Counted from the stretch's first letter, positions 1 through 5,244 are shown. The stretch: DNA of 6,797 nt from DATLYF01 sp035575095 (GCA_035575095.1 DATLYF010000174.1:1-6797); one strand, 5' to 3'. The notes: generated from the letters alone by a model not told the origin. A program made the numbers and translations.

Positions 1-182
1 GCCGGACCGCCGCTCAGCACCACGCAGCGCACGGCGTCGTCGCCGGCGGCCGCTTGCAGGGCGGCGGCGAGCTCGGCCAGCAGCGGGGTGCGCAGGGCAT
101 TGCGCGCCTCCGGACGGTTGAGGGTGACGAGCAGCACCCCCGGCCGGGGATGGCTGAACAGGCAGTCGCTGGCGGCACTCAA
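1..182 (-). CDS. Enoyl-CoA hydratase/isomerase family protein, N-terminal part (runs off left edge)
   Basis: Reading the minus strand from TTG at 182-180 gives 60 residues containing VLLVTLNRPEARNAL and then VRCVVLSGGP. This is the first beta-strand/helix unit of the crotonase fold, with the family's LNRP signature. The catalytic glutamates and oxyanion-hole segment lie beyond the window. TTG is chosen because no in-frame ATG was found upstream, a GGGAGAGA purine run precedes it by about seven bases, and about 15 residues before the VLLVTLNRP strand is normal for this family. The gene diverges from paaN across a 244-base spacer. In paa clusters two crotonases occur: PaaF (2,3-dehydroadipyl-CoA hydratase) and PaaG (ring-epoxide isomerase / delta-isomerase). 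By eye this N-terminus is closer to PaaF of E. coli than to PaaG, but 60 residues do not settle it, so no symbol is given. Confidence 0.85.
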   Translation of the reverse strand, partial: MSAASDCLFSHPRPGVLLVTLNRPEARNALRTPLLAELAAALQAAAGDDAVRCVVLSGGP

Positions 183-230
183 GGGCGTGTCTCTCCCGGT
201 GGTCCGGTCGCCGGTCCGGATTTGTATGAT

Positions 231-271
231 GTGATACGATTTTGTTTATGACCATTTTATTTTGGTATCAC
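231..271. promoter_or_regulatory. PaaX-like operator: GTGATAC / GTATCAC dyad with 27 bases between the 6-bp cores
   Basis: GTGATAC at 231-237 and GTATCAC at 265-271 are perfect 7-bp inverted arms. Between TGATAC (232-237) and GTATCA (265-270) lie exactly 27 bases (238-264), AT-rich. From memory, the E. coli PaaX repressor site in the divergent paa promoters is TGATTC-N27-GAATCA, so both spacing and half-site (one base different) match. The left half (229-242) also resembles the extended PaaX half-site. A further GTATCT lies at 283-288. The dyad sits in the spacer between two divergent paa genes, where a phenylacetyl-CoA-responsive repressor would act on both directions. No regulator gene is visible in the window; PaaX is inferred from site and context. 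Confidence 0.6.
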
Positions 272-289
272 CAAATCTTGAGGTATCTT
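262..289 (+). promoter_or_regulatory. Candidate sigma-70-type promoter for paaN-paaY-paaF
   Basis: TTGGTA (262-267) and TATCTT (284-289) each match four of six consensus bases and are 16 bases apart. The pair overlaps the right half of the 231-271 dyad, which would suit repression by steric block. It would give a leader of roughly 130 bases before paaN. Both hexamers are weak and the region is AT-rich, so other registers are possible. For the leftward gene only poor hexamers are seen (for example around 224-248 on the minus strand). Confidence 0.3.
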
Positions 290-426
290 TTAGACTCAAG
301 TCAATCTCGTCGCTCCTGGAATGACAGCCGCGCCCCCGATAGGGCAGCGGAAAGTCATGCGACAGGAGGCGGCGGTAACGGGACCACCACCCCGCCCAGC
401 CGAGGAACCCAACGAGGAGCCCATCC

Positions 427-2094
427 ATGAGCCATGCCTTTTTCGAGCGTCACCGCGCCACCCTGGAGCAGGCCGTGGCCGCCATCCACGACCGCGGCTA
501 CTGGAGCGCCTATCCGGAGATGCCCAGCGGCAAGATCTACGGCGAGAGCGCCGCCGACGCCGGCAAGGCCGCTTTCGAAGCGCATCTGAACCGTTCCTTC
601 CCGCTCCCGCAGCCGGGCACGGTGGGGACAGTGGGGGCCGAGCGCTCGCCTTACGGCTTTGCCTTGGGCATCCGCTATCCCAAGGTCGACCTCGATGCGC
701 TGCTGCCGGCCATGCAGGCGGCCATGCCGGCCTGGCGCAAGGTCGGGCCCGATACGCGCGCCGGGGTCTGTCTGGAGATCCTGGCCCGCCTCAATCAGCG
801 CAGCTTCGAGATCGCCCATGCGGTGATGCATACCACCGGCCAGGCCTTCATGATGGCCTTCCAGGCCGGCGGTCCCCACGCCCAGGAGCGCGGCCTGGAG
901 GCAGTGGCCTATGCCTGGCGGGAGATGAAGCAGCAGGTGGAGTCCGCCTACTGGGAGAAGCCGCAGGGCAAGAATGAGCCGCTGCGCATGCACAAGACCT
1001 TTCACATCGTGCCGCGCGGCGTGGCCCTGGTGATCGGCTGCTGCACCTTCCCCACCTGGAACGGCTATCCGGGGCTGTTCGCCAGTCTGGCCACCGGCAA
1101 CGCGGTGCTGATCAAGCCGCATGCCGGCGCCATCCTGCCGCTGGCCATCACCGTCGCCGTCTGCCGCGAGGTGCTGGCCGAGGCCGGCTTCGACCCCAAC
1201 CTGGTGGCGCTGGCGGCCAACGAGCCGGGCGATCCGCTGGCTTCCAGGCTGGCCCTGCGCCCCGAGGTGAAGATCATCGACTTTACCGGCAGCAGCCAGA
1301 ATGGCGAGTGGCTGGAGCGCAACGCCACCCAGGCCCAGGTGTATACCGAGAAGGCTGGGGTCAATACCGTGGTGATCGACTCCACCGACGACTTCAAGGG
1401 CATGGTGCGCAACCTGGCCTTCTCGCTCTCGCTGTATTCCGGCCAGATGTGCACGGCGCCGCAGAACCTCTACATCCCCCGTGAGGGCATCGCCACCGAA
1501 GACGGCCACAAGAGCTTCGCTGAGGTGGCCCAGGCCCTGGCCAGCGGCGTGGACAAGCTGCTTGGCGACAGCGCCCGCGCCGTGGAAGTGCTGGGGGCGA
1601 TCCAGAACGAGGGTGTGCTCAGGCGCATCGAGGCCGCGCACGGGCTGGGCGAGGTGGTGCTGGCCTCCAGGGCCATCGCGCATCCGCAGTTCCCCGACGC
1701 CACCGTGCGCACCCCGGTGCTGGTCAAGCTCGACGCCCAGCGCGACGAGGCGGTGTTCTGCCACGAGCACTTCGGCCCCATCGCCTTCGTCATCGCCACC
1801 GACTCGACCGAGCACTCCATCGCGCTCGCCAAGCGCATCATCAAGCAGCATGGCGCCATCACCGCGTCGGTGTATTCGTCCAGCGCGGCGGTGCTGGCGC
1901 AGATGGAGGAGGCCATGCTGGATGCCGGCGTGGCGCTATCCTGCAACCTCACCGACGGGGTATTCGTCAACCAGTCGGCGGCCTTCTCCGACTTCCACGC
2001 CACCGGCGCCAACCCGGCGGCCAACGCCAGTCTCACCGACGGGGCGTTCGTGGCCGGACGCTTCCGCGTGGTGCAGTCGCGGCGGCATGCCTGA
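427..2094 (+). CDS. paaN: Phenylacetic acid degradation protein PaaN, aldehyde dehydrogenase type (3-oxo-5,6-dehydrosuberyl-CoA semialdehyde dehydrogenase)
   Basis: A 555-residue aldehyde dehydrogenase-fold enzyme. Visible motifs in order: FPTWNGYP (Asn212, oxyanion-type Asn), VLIKPH (Lys230, cofactor site), FTGSSQNGEWL (288-293, NAD(P)-binding GSxxxG-like turn), YTEKAGVN (Glu309, general base), SGQMCTAP (Cys342, catalytic nucleophile) and HEHFGP (Glu447). In the paa pathway this activity oxidises the aldehyde formed when the oxepin-CoA ring is opened, giving 3-oxo-5,6-dehydrosuberyl-CoA for beta-oxidation. E. coli PaaZ is about 680 residues because it adds a MaoC-like hydratase domain. This protein stops soon after the dehydrogenase fold, so it is the single-domain PaaN type, and the ring hydrolase must be encoded elsewhere. 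ATG at 427 has GAGGAG at 414-419. The gene is followed 18 bases later by paaY. The start, length and catalytic residues look intact. Confidence 0.92.
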   Translation: MSHAFFERHRATLEQAVAAIHDRGYWSAYPEMPSGKIYGESAADAGKAAFEAHLNRSFPLPQPGTVGTVGAERSPYGFALGIRYPKVDLDALLPAMQAAMPAWRKVGPDTRAGVCLEILARLNQRSFEIAHAVMHTTGQAFMMAFQAGGPHAQERGLEAVAYAWREMKQQVESAYWEKPQGKNEPLRMHKTFHIVPRGVALVIGCCTFPTWNGYPGLFASLATGNAVLIKPHAGAILPLAITVAVCREVLAEAGFDPNLVALAANEPGDPLASRLALRPEVKIIDFTGSSQNGEWLERNATQAQVYTEKAGVNTVVIDSTDDFKGMVRNLAFSLSLYSGQMCTAPQNLYIPREGIATEDGHKSFAEVAQALASGVDKLLGDSARAVEVLGAIQNEGVLRRIEAAHGLGEVVLASRAIAHPQFPDATVRTPVLVKLDAQRDEAVFCHEHFGPIAFVIATDSTEHSIALAKRIIKQHGAITASVYSSSAAVLAQMEEAMLDAGVALSCNLTDGVFVNQSAAFSDFHATGANPAANASLTDGAFVAGRFRVVQSRRHA

Positions 2095-2100
2095 GCGGTG

Positions 2101-2104
2101 AGGG
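2101..2104 (+). promoter_or_regulatory. Ribosome binding site fixing the paaY start
   Basis: AGGG lies eight bases before ATG 2113. A GTG at 2098 is in frame and would add five residues (MRDSP), but nothing purine-rich precedes it, and PaaY of E. coli begins MPIYQIDG, matching MPCYEIDG from 2113. Confidence 0.6.
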
Positions 2105-2112
2105 ATTCTCCC

Positions 2113-2712
2113 ATGCCCTGCTACGAAATCGACGGCATCCGTCCGGTGGTCGATCCCACTGCCTACGTCCACCCCAGCGCGGTGCTCATCGGCGACGTCG
2201 TCGTCGGACCGCGCTGCTATGTTGGCCCTTGCGCCAGCCTCAGGGGTGACTTCGGTCGCTTGATCCTGGAAGAGGGCGCCAATGTGCAGGACACCTGCGT
2301 CATGCACGGCTTCCCCGATACCGACACGGTGATCGAGGTCGACGGCCACATCGGCCACGGCGCCGTGCTGCACGGTTGCCGGGTGGGGCGCAACGCCATG
2401 GTGGGCATGAACGCGGTGGTGATGGACGGCGCGGTGATCGGCGAGGCGTCCATCATCGCCGCCATGAGCTTCGTCAAGGCCGGCCTGATCGTGCCGCCGC
2501 GCTCGCTGGTGGTGGGCAGCCCCGGCAAGGTGATCCGCGCCCTGACCGATGAGGAGATCGCGTGGAAGTCCGAGGGCACGCGCACCTACCACACGCTGGC
2601 GGTGCGCTCGCTCAAGAGCATGCGCGAGGTCGAGCCGCTGACCCGCTTCGATCCGAACCGGCCGCGGCTCGCGGTGGCCAGCCCGGCGCCGCTGTATCAG
2701 ATCAAGCGCTAA
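2113..2712 (+). CDS. paaY: PaaY, hexapeptide-repeat thioesterase / gamma-carbonic-anhydrase family protein of phenylacetate degradation
   Basis: A 199-residue left-handed beta-helix protein with hexapeptide repeats from about residue 18 to 125 and a helical C-terminal part. It aligns by eye along most of its length with E. coli PaaY (YVHP, SLRGDFGR, CVMHGFP, GMNAVVMDGAVIGE, VGSP). Gamma-carbonic-anhydrase metal ligands are all present: His65, His82 and His87, with Arg44, Asp46 and Gln59 in the usual places. In the family, PaaY acts as a thioesterase thought to clear dead-end CoA adducts of the pathway and regenerate CoA; it is not a core step. E. coli keeps it beside paaX, whereas here it sits between paaN and a crotonase gene, 18 bases after paaN, so translation is probably coupled within one operon. 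Confidence 0.92.
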   Translation: MPCYEIDGIRPVVDPTAYVHPSAVLIGDVVVGPRCYVGPCASLRGDFGRLILEEGANVQDTCVMHGFPDTDTVIEVDGHIGHGAVLHGCRVGRNAMVGMNAVVMDGAVIGEASIIAAMSFVKAGLIVPPRSLVVGSPGKVIRALTDEEIAWKSEGTRTYHTLAVRSLKSMREVEPLTRFDPNRPRLAVASPAPLYQIKR

Positions 2713-2731
2713 GACGACCCAATCCACGGCT

Positions 2732-2754
2732 CCCTCCCCCGCAAGGGCGGAGGG
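2732..2754. repeat. Short imperfect palindrome between paaY and paaF (REP-like)
   Basis: CCCTCC (2732-2737) pairs with GGAGGG (2749-2754). After one C-C mismatch two further C-G pairs close a five-base loop at 2741-2745. It resembles the CCCTC(T/C)CC...GGAGAGGG palindromes scattered between genes in many GC-rich Pseudomonadota, and a better copy lies downstream at 3668-3691. There is no T-run after it, so it is not a standard terminator. It could form a small stem in the paaY-paaF transcript. Confidence 0.4.
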
Positions 2755-2776
2755 GCGCGACATCAGGGAGCCCAAC

Positions 2777-3565
2777 GTGAGCTACGAAACCATCCTCGTC
2801 GAAACCCGCGACAGCGGCGTCGGCCTCATCACCCTCAACCGCCCGCAGGCGCTCAATGCGCTGTCCGGCGTGCTGGCGCGCGAGCTCGGTCAGGCCCTGG
2901 CCGCCTTCCAGGACGATCCCGCCGTGGGGGCCATTGTCGTGACCGGCAACGACAAAGCCTTCTCCGCCGGCGCCGACATCAAGGACATGGCGGGCCGCAG
3001 CAGCGTCGACCTGTTTCTGGCCGACTTCCCCTACCTGCAGGGCGATGTCTGGACCGTGCTGCCCACGGTGCGCAAGCCGGTGATCGCCGCGGTCAGCGGG
3101 CTGTGCCTGGGTGGCGGCTGCGAGCTGGCTATGGCTTGCGACTTCATCCTCGCCGCCGATACCGCCCGCTTCGGCCAGCCGGAGATCACCCTCGGCATCA
3201 TGCCCGGCGGCGGTGGCACCCAGCGCCTGACCCGGCTGGTAGGCAAGGCCAAGGCCATGGAGATGTGCCTGAGCGGGCGCCTGATGGATGCTCAGGAAGC
3301 CGAGCGCGCCGGACTGGTGAGTCGGGTGCTGCCGGCCGCCGAACTGCTCGATGAAGCGCTCAAGGTGGCGGCGAAGATCGCCAGCTTGTCGCGACCGGCG
3401 GTATATGCGGTCAAGGAGGCGGTAAACGTGGCCTACGAGACCGCCTTGGCCGAGGGCCTGCGCTTCGAGCGTCGCGCCTTCGCGGCCACCTTCGCCAGCG
3501 CCGACTGCGCCGAGGGCATGCAGGCCTTCATCGAAAAGCGCAAGCCGGTGTTCCGGCATCGCTGA
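2777..3565 (+). CDS. paaF: Enoyl-CoA hydratase (crotonase), probably 2,3-dehydroadipyl-CoA hydratase PaaF
   Basis: A 262-residue crotonase of normal length with all catalytic parts. ITLNRPQALNAL is at 18-29, SAGADIK at 63-69 (oxyanion-hole amide near Ala66), LGGGCELA at 111-118 (Gly113 oxyanion hole, Glu116) and GQPEITLGIMPGGGGTQRL at 133-151 (Glu136). Two glutamates equivalent to those of rat crotonase indicate a true hydratase rather than an isomerase. In the paa pathway PaaF hydrates 2,3-dehydroadipyl-CoA to 3-hydroxyadipyl-CoA during beta-oxidation of the opened ring. The start is GTG at 2777 with GGGAG at 2766-2770. It lies 64 bases after paaY on the same strand, so it is probably co-transcribed. 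The partial divergent crotonase at the left edge is a paralogue, so which of the two is the functional PaaF is not settled. General short-chain enoyl-CoA hydratase is the alternative reading. Confidence 0.85.
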   Translation: MSYETILVETRDSGVGLITLNRPQALNALSGVLARELGQALAAFQDDPAVGAIVVTGNDKAFSAGADIKDMAGRSSVDLFLADFPYLQGDVWTVLPTVRKPVIAAVSGLCLGGGCELAMACDFILAADTARFGQPEITLGIMPGGGGTQRLTRLVGKAKAMEMCLSGRLMDAQEAERAGLVSRVLPAAELLDEALKVAAKIASLSRPAVYAVKEAVNVAYETALAEGLRFERRAFAATFASADCAEGMQAFIEKRKPVFRHR

Positions 3566-3588
3566 AGCGCCCGCACTCCGACCCGGCT

Positions 3589-3608
3589 GCGCACCACGGA
3601 TGGTGCGC
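3589..3608. other. Perfect GC-rich hairpin 24 bases after paaF stop
   Basis: GCGCACCA (3589-3596) and TGGTGCGC (3601-3608) form an 8-bp perfect stem around CGGA. It may mark the 3' end of the paa transcript or protect it from exonucleases. It lacks a T-run, so it is not called a Rho-independent terminator. Confidence 0.45.
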
Positions 3609-3667
3609 CCCCGCTGGGCGCTCGCGGCTGGGAGAGGGGGCGCGCTACAGGACAGGACGTGTCGACT

Positions 3668-3702
3668 CCCTCTCCTGCTCGCGGGAGAGGGGTGGGGTGA
3701 GG
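3668..3702. repeat. REP-like palindromic repeat
   Basis: CCCTCTCC (3668-3675) pairs perfectly with GGAGAGGG (3684-3691), extendable by a T-G wobble pair. It is followed by GTGGGGTGAGG (3692-3702). This palindrome plus a GTGGGGTGAGG-like tail is recognisable as a dispersed intergenic repeat of many GC-rich Pseudomonadota genomes. A second GGAGAGGG at 3631-3638, in the same orientation as the right arm, could compete for pairing with the left arm. Confidence 0.6.
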
Positions 3703-3758
3703 ACATGCTTCCCTATCAGCTTCTGCCTCTTCTTAGTTATTTTTCATGACGCTTTTTC

Positions 3759-3774
3759 TTGACCGTCTGGACAG
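3759..3774. promoter_or_regulatory. RutR-like operator, upstream copy (degenerate)
   Basis: TTGACCGTCTGGACAG matches 11 of the 14 specified positions of the RutR consensus TTGACCAnnTGGTCAA as remembered from E. coli. Its centre is 34 bases from that of the next site, about three helical turns, so two dimers could bind on a similar face. TTGACC also looks like a -35 hexamer, but no good -10 is found 16-18 bases downstream. TATTAT at 3786-3791 is 21 bases away. Confidence 0.45.
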
Positions 3775-3792
3775 CATCTATTAGTTATTATC

Positions 3793-3808
3793 TTGACCAT
3801 ACGGTCAA
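3793..3808. promoter_or_regulatory. RutR-like operator, strong copy
   Basis: TTGACC-ATAC-GGTCAA is a perfect 6-bp-arm inverted repeat and matches 13 of 14 specified positions of TTGACCAnnTGGTCAA. RutR is a TetR-family regulator that binds uracil or thymine and releases DNA. A site of this kind in front of a reductive pyrimidine degradation operon is what control by substrate would predict. The rutR gene itself is not in the window, and another TetR-family protein with the same motif is possible. Confidence 0.65.
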
Positions 3809-3902
3809 CATAAACCCCGGCCATGACCGAGGGACACAAGATACGACGCGCGGGTCCGGTTCCGTCCCGACGCGGAACACCAGACGAGGAGAGGATTCAG
3901 CC

Positions 3903-4040
3903 ATGCGTGGTCCCTGGACCGCAGGTCGGCGTTGCCGGCCACAGCACGCCCTTGCCGCCGTTGCCGGATATGGTTGCGGCGCACGTCTCGATCCGCCCGT
4001 TCCGCCGCTCTTGCGCCCGCGCGCGTGGCCGCGACCATAG
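3903..4040 (+). CDS. Doubtful 45-residue open frame in the leader of the pyrimidine operon
   Basis: ATG 3903 is preceded by GAGGAGAGG (3887-3895) at good spacing, which is the only reason to list it. The product is rich in Arg, Pro and Ala, has no recognisable motif, signal peptide or membrane segment, and looks like translated GC-rich leader. It ends at TAG 4038-4040, 136 bases before the beta-ureidopropionase start. It could be a leader peptide, a remnant of a degraded gene or chance. Confidence 0.15.
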   Translation: MRGPWTAGRRCRPQHALAAVAGYGCGARLDPPVPPLLRPRAWPRP

Positions 4041-4070
4041 CGGATCTCTGACCCGTTTCCCTGACTGAAT

Positions 4071-4107
4071 GCGCCGTGCAAGCGGCGCCCGAACCGTGTC
4101 TGCACGG
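4071..4107. other. Two GC-rich hairpins in the leader
   Basis: GCGCCG (4071-4076) pairs with CGGCGC (4083-4088), six base pairs with a six-base loop. CCGTG (4094-4098) pairs with CACGG (4103-4107), five base pairs with a TCTG loop, and a second CACGG at 4109-4113 is an alternative partner. A T5 run follows at 4122-4126, too far away for a textbook terminator. Attenuation is conceivable but not shown. Confidence 0.3.
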
Positions 4108-4135
4108 GCACGGCAGGGTGGTTTTTGCCTGAATC

Positions 4136-4151
4136 CTGACCATGCGTTCAA
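4136..4151. promoter_or_regulatory. RutR-like operator, third copy, just upstream of the beta-ureidopropionase start
   Basis: CTGACCATGCGTTCAA matches 11 of 14 specified positions of TTGACCAnnTGGTCAA. Including the next base it is identical at 14 of 17 positions to the strong site at 3793-3809. It ends 25 bases before ATG 4177, next to the Shine-Dalgarno, where binding would block elongation or a proximal promoter. It may instead be the end of an old duplication. Confidence 0.4.
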
Positions 4152-4163
4152 CTTTTGGTTGTC

Positions 4164-4170
4164 GAGGAGA
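4164..4170 (+). promoter_or_regulatory. Ribosome binding site fixing the beta-ureidopropionase start
   Basis: GAGGAGA lies six bases before ATG 4177. An in-frame ATG at 4069 would add 36 residues of GC-rich leader with no Shine-Dalgarno and no match to the family, so 4177 is used. Confidence 0.75.
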
Positions 4171-4176
4171 AGACCG

Positions 4177-5043
4177 ATGCACACGCTCAAGGCTGGACTG
4201 ATCCAGATGGGACTGAAGGGCAGTACCGACATGTCCCCGGCCGAGATCCGCGACCACATGCTGGAGGCCCACATCCCGCTGATCGACGCGGCGGGGCGCC
4301 AGGGCGTGCAGGTGCTGTGCTTTCAGGAGGTGTTCACCCAGCCCTATTTCTGCCCCAGCCAGGATCGCAAATGGTACGCCGCCGCCGAGCGGATCCCCGA
4401 CGGCCACACCACCCGGCTGATGCAGGAATATGCACGCAAGCACAACATGGTGATCGTGGTGCCCATCTACGAGGAGGACATCACCGGTGTCTACTACAAC
4501 ACCGCGGCGGTGATCGATGCCGACGGGCGCTATCTGGGCAAGTACCGCAAGACCCACATCCCCCAAGTCGCCGGCTTCTGGGAGAAGTTCTTCTTCAAGC
4601 CTGGCCACTCCGGCTGGCCGGTGTTCGACACGGCCTACGCCAGGATCGGCGTCTACATCTGCTACGACCGCCACTTCCCCGAGGGCTGGCGCGCCCTGGC
4701 GCTGAACGGCGCCGAGCTGATCCTCAACCCCTCCGCCACCGTGGCCGGGCTCTCCAAGTACCTGTGGGAGCTGGAGCAGCCGGCCGCGGCCGTGGCCAAC
4801 GGCTGCTACATCGGCGCCATCAACCGGGTCGGCACCGAGGCGCCGTGGAATATCGGCACCTTCTACGGCTCCAGCTACTTCGTCGATCCGCGCGGGCGCA
4901 TCGTCGCCCAGGCCAGCGCGGACCAGGACGAGCTGCTGGTGGCGGAACTCGACATGGGGCTGGTGCGGGAGGTGCGCGACACTTGGCAGTTCTTCCGCGA
5001 CCGCCGGCCCGAGACTTACGACATCCTCACAGAACCCCGTTAG
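4177..5043 (+). CDS. Beta-ureidopropionase (N-carbamoyl-beta-alanine amidohydrolase), nitrilase superfamily
   Basis: A 288-residue single-domain C-N hydrolase. The nitrilase triad is visible as Glu51 (CFQEVF), Lys125 (KYRKTHIP) and Cys162 (ICYDRHFPEGW). Long stretches match animal beta-ureidopropionase by eye, including NGAE-LI-NPSAT, LW-E and INRVGTE followed by FYGSSY, which separates it from generic nitrilases and amidases. The enzyme hydrolyses N-carbamoyl-beta-alanine or N-carbamoyl-beta-aminoisobutyrate to the beta-amino acid, CO2 and ammonia, the last step of reductive uracil/thymine breakdown, in the cytoplasm. Its place directly upstream of preT and preA supports this over a role with other carbamoyl amino acids. 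It lacks the N-terminal extension of the animal protein. It is the first gene after the RutR-like sites. Bacteria may use an unrelated M20-family enzyme for this step, so the gene symbol is left blank. Confidence 0.9.
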   Translation: MHTLKAGLIQMGLKGSTDMSPAEIRDHMLEAHIPLIDAAGRQGVQVLCFQEVFTQPYFCPSQDRKWYAAAERIPDGHTTRLMQEYARKHNMVIVVPIYEEDITGVYYNTAAVIDADGRYLGKYRKTHIPQVAGFWEKFFFKPGHSGWPVFDTAYARIGVYICYDRHFPEGWRALALNGAELILNPSATVAGLSKYLWELEQPAAAVANGCYIGAINRVGTEAPWNIGTFYGSSYFVDPRGRIVAQASADQDELLVAELDMGLVREVRDTWQFFRDRRPETYDILTEPR

Positions 5044-5060
5044 AGCACGGCGATGATCAG

Positions 5061-5201
5061 CGCGCCCTGGGGTGTTCGCCTTCGCTTACGCTCGTTCGCC
5101 CGTTCGCCATCCTTGGCGAACTCGCTGCGACGATGTCTCGGCTCCGCCTTCGATGGCTACGCCGGCCATCGACGCCACTTCGGCGAACATCCCAGGGCGC
5201 G
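5061..5201. repeat. MITE-like or BIME-like 141-bp inverted-repeat element inside the pyrimidine operon
   Basis: The terminal arms are CGCGCCCTGGGGTGTTCGCC (5061-5080) and GGCGAACATCCCAGGGCGCG (5182-5201). They are inverted repeats over 20 bases with one mismatch, which would be a G-U pair in RNA. Inside are two perfect hairpins: GTTCGCCA (5102-5109) with TGGCGAAC (5114-5121), loop TCCT, and TCGATGGC (5150-5157) with GCCATCGA (5165-5172), seven-base loop. GTTCGCC occurs three times (5074, 5094, 5102). There is no transposase and no reading frame of recognisable product. The element nearly fills the 216-base gap before preT, which is unusual for two operon partners. The structure suggests a small non-autonomous mobile or REP-derived repeat; a target-site duplication is not evident. 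Confidence 0.7.
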
Positions 5202-5244
5202 GTCTACGAGCAACAGACAAGGTGCGGCAGAGCACCTGGAAATC

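Larger units (their letters stand above)
3566..4176. other. 611-base intergenic region: hairpins, REP-like repeat, AT-rich operator patch, long GC-rich leader
   Basis: No convincing protein-coding gene is seen on either strand. From left to right it holds GC-rich palindromes (3589-3702), then an AT-rich patch (about 3705-3815) with two RutR-like inverted repeats. A GC-rich stretch (about 3816-4130) follows, with a doubtful 45-codon frame and hairpins. A third RutR-like site and the Shine-Dalgarno of the beta-ureidopropionase gene end the region. The nonamer TTAGTTATT occurs twice (3733-3741 and 3781-3789). No intrinsic terminator with a T-run is seen after paaF. Confidence 0.6.

Noticed and set aside
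54..251. Plus-strand 65-codon frame at the left edge
   Set aside because: It is antisense to the crotonase N-terminus, which carries the LNRP signature.
355..1851. Long open minus-strand frame opposite paaN (498 codons)
   Set aside because: Antisense shadow of a GC-rich gene: His, Gly, Gln and Ala-rich product without motifs, while the plus strand encodes a complete PaaN.
1936..2775. Minus-strand frame across paaN end and paaY
   Set aside because: Overlaps two well-supported genes and its product is repetitive His/Arg/Gly-rich with no family resemblance.
2702..3706. Minus-strand frame opposite paaF, 334 codons
   Set aside because: Mirror of paaF codon usage, and it starts inside the REP-like palindrome region; no recognisable product.
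4112..4128. Possible sigma-54 promoter before the beta-ureidopropionase gene
   Set aside because: No GG and GC pair at the required 10-base spacing.
4069..4176. Upstream start for the beta-ureidopropionase gene at ATG 4069
   Set aside because: No Shine-Dalgarno, and the added 36 residues do not resemble the family. ATG 4177 has GAGGAGA and the expected N-terminus.
5074..5121. Repeated GTTCGCC motifs as a possible CRISPR or iteron array
   Set aside because: Only three short copies at uneven spacing, explained by the arms and the hairpin of one inverted-repeat element.
5042..5235. AGAGCAC at 5042-5048 and 5229-5235 as a target-site duplication of the element
   Set aside because: The copies lie 12 and 27 bases away from the inverted-repeat ends, so they do not abut the element; seven bases can repeat by chance.
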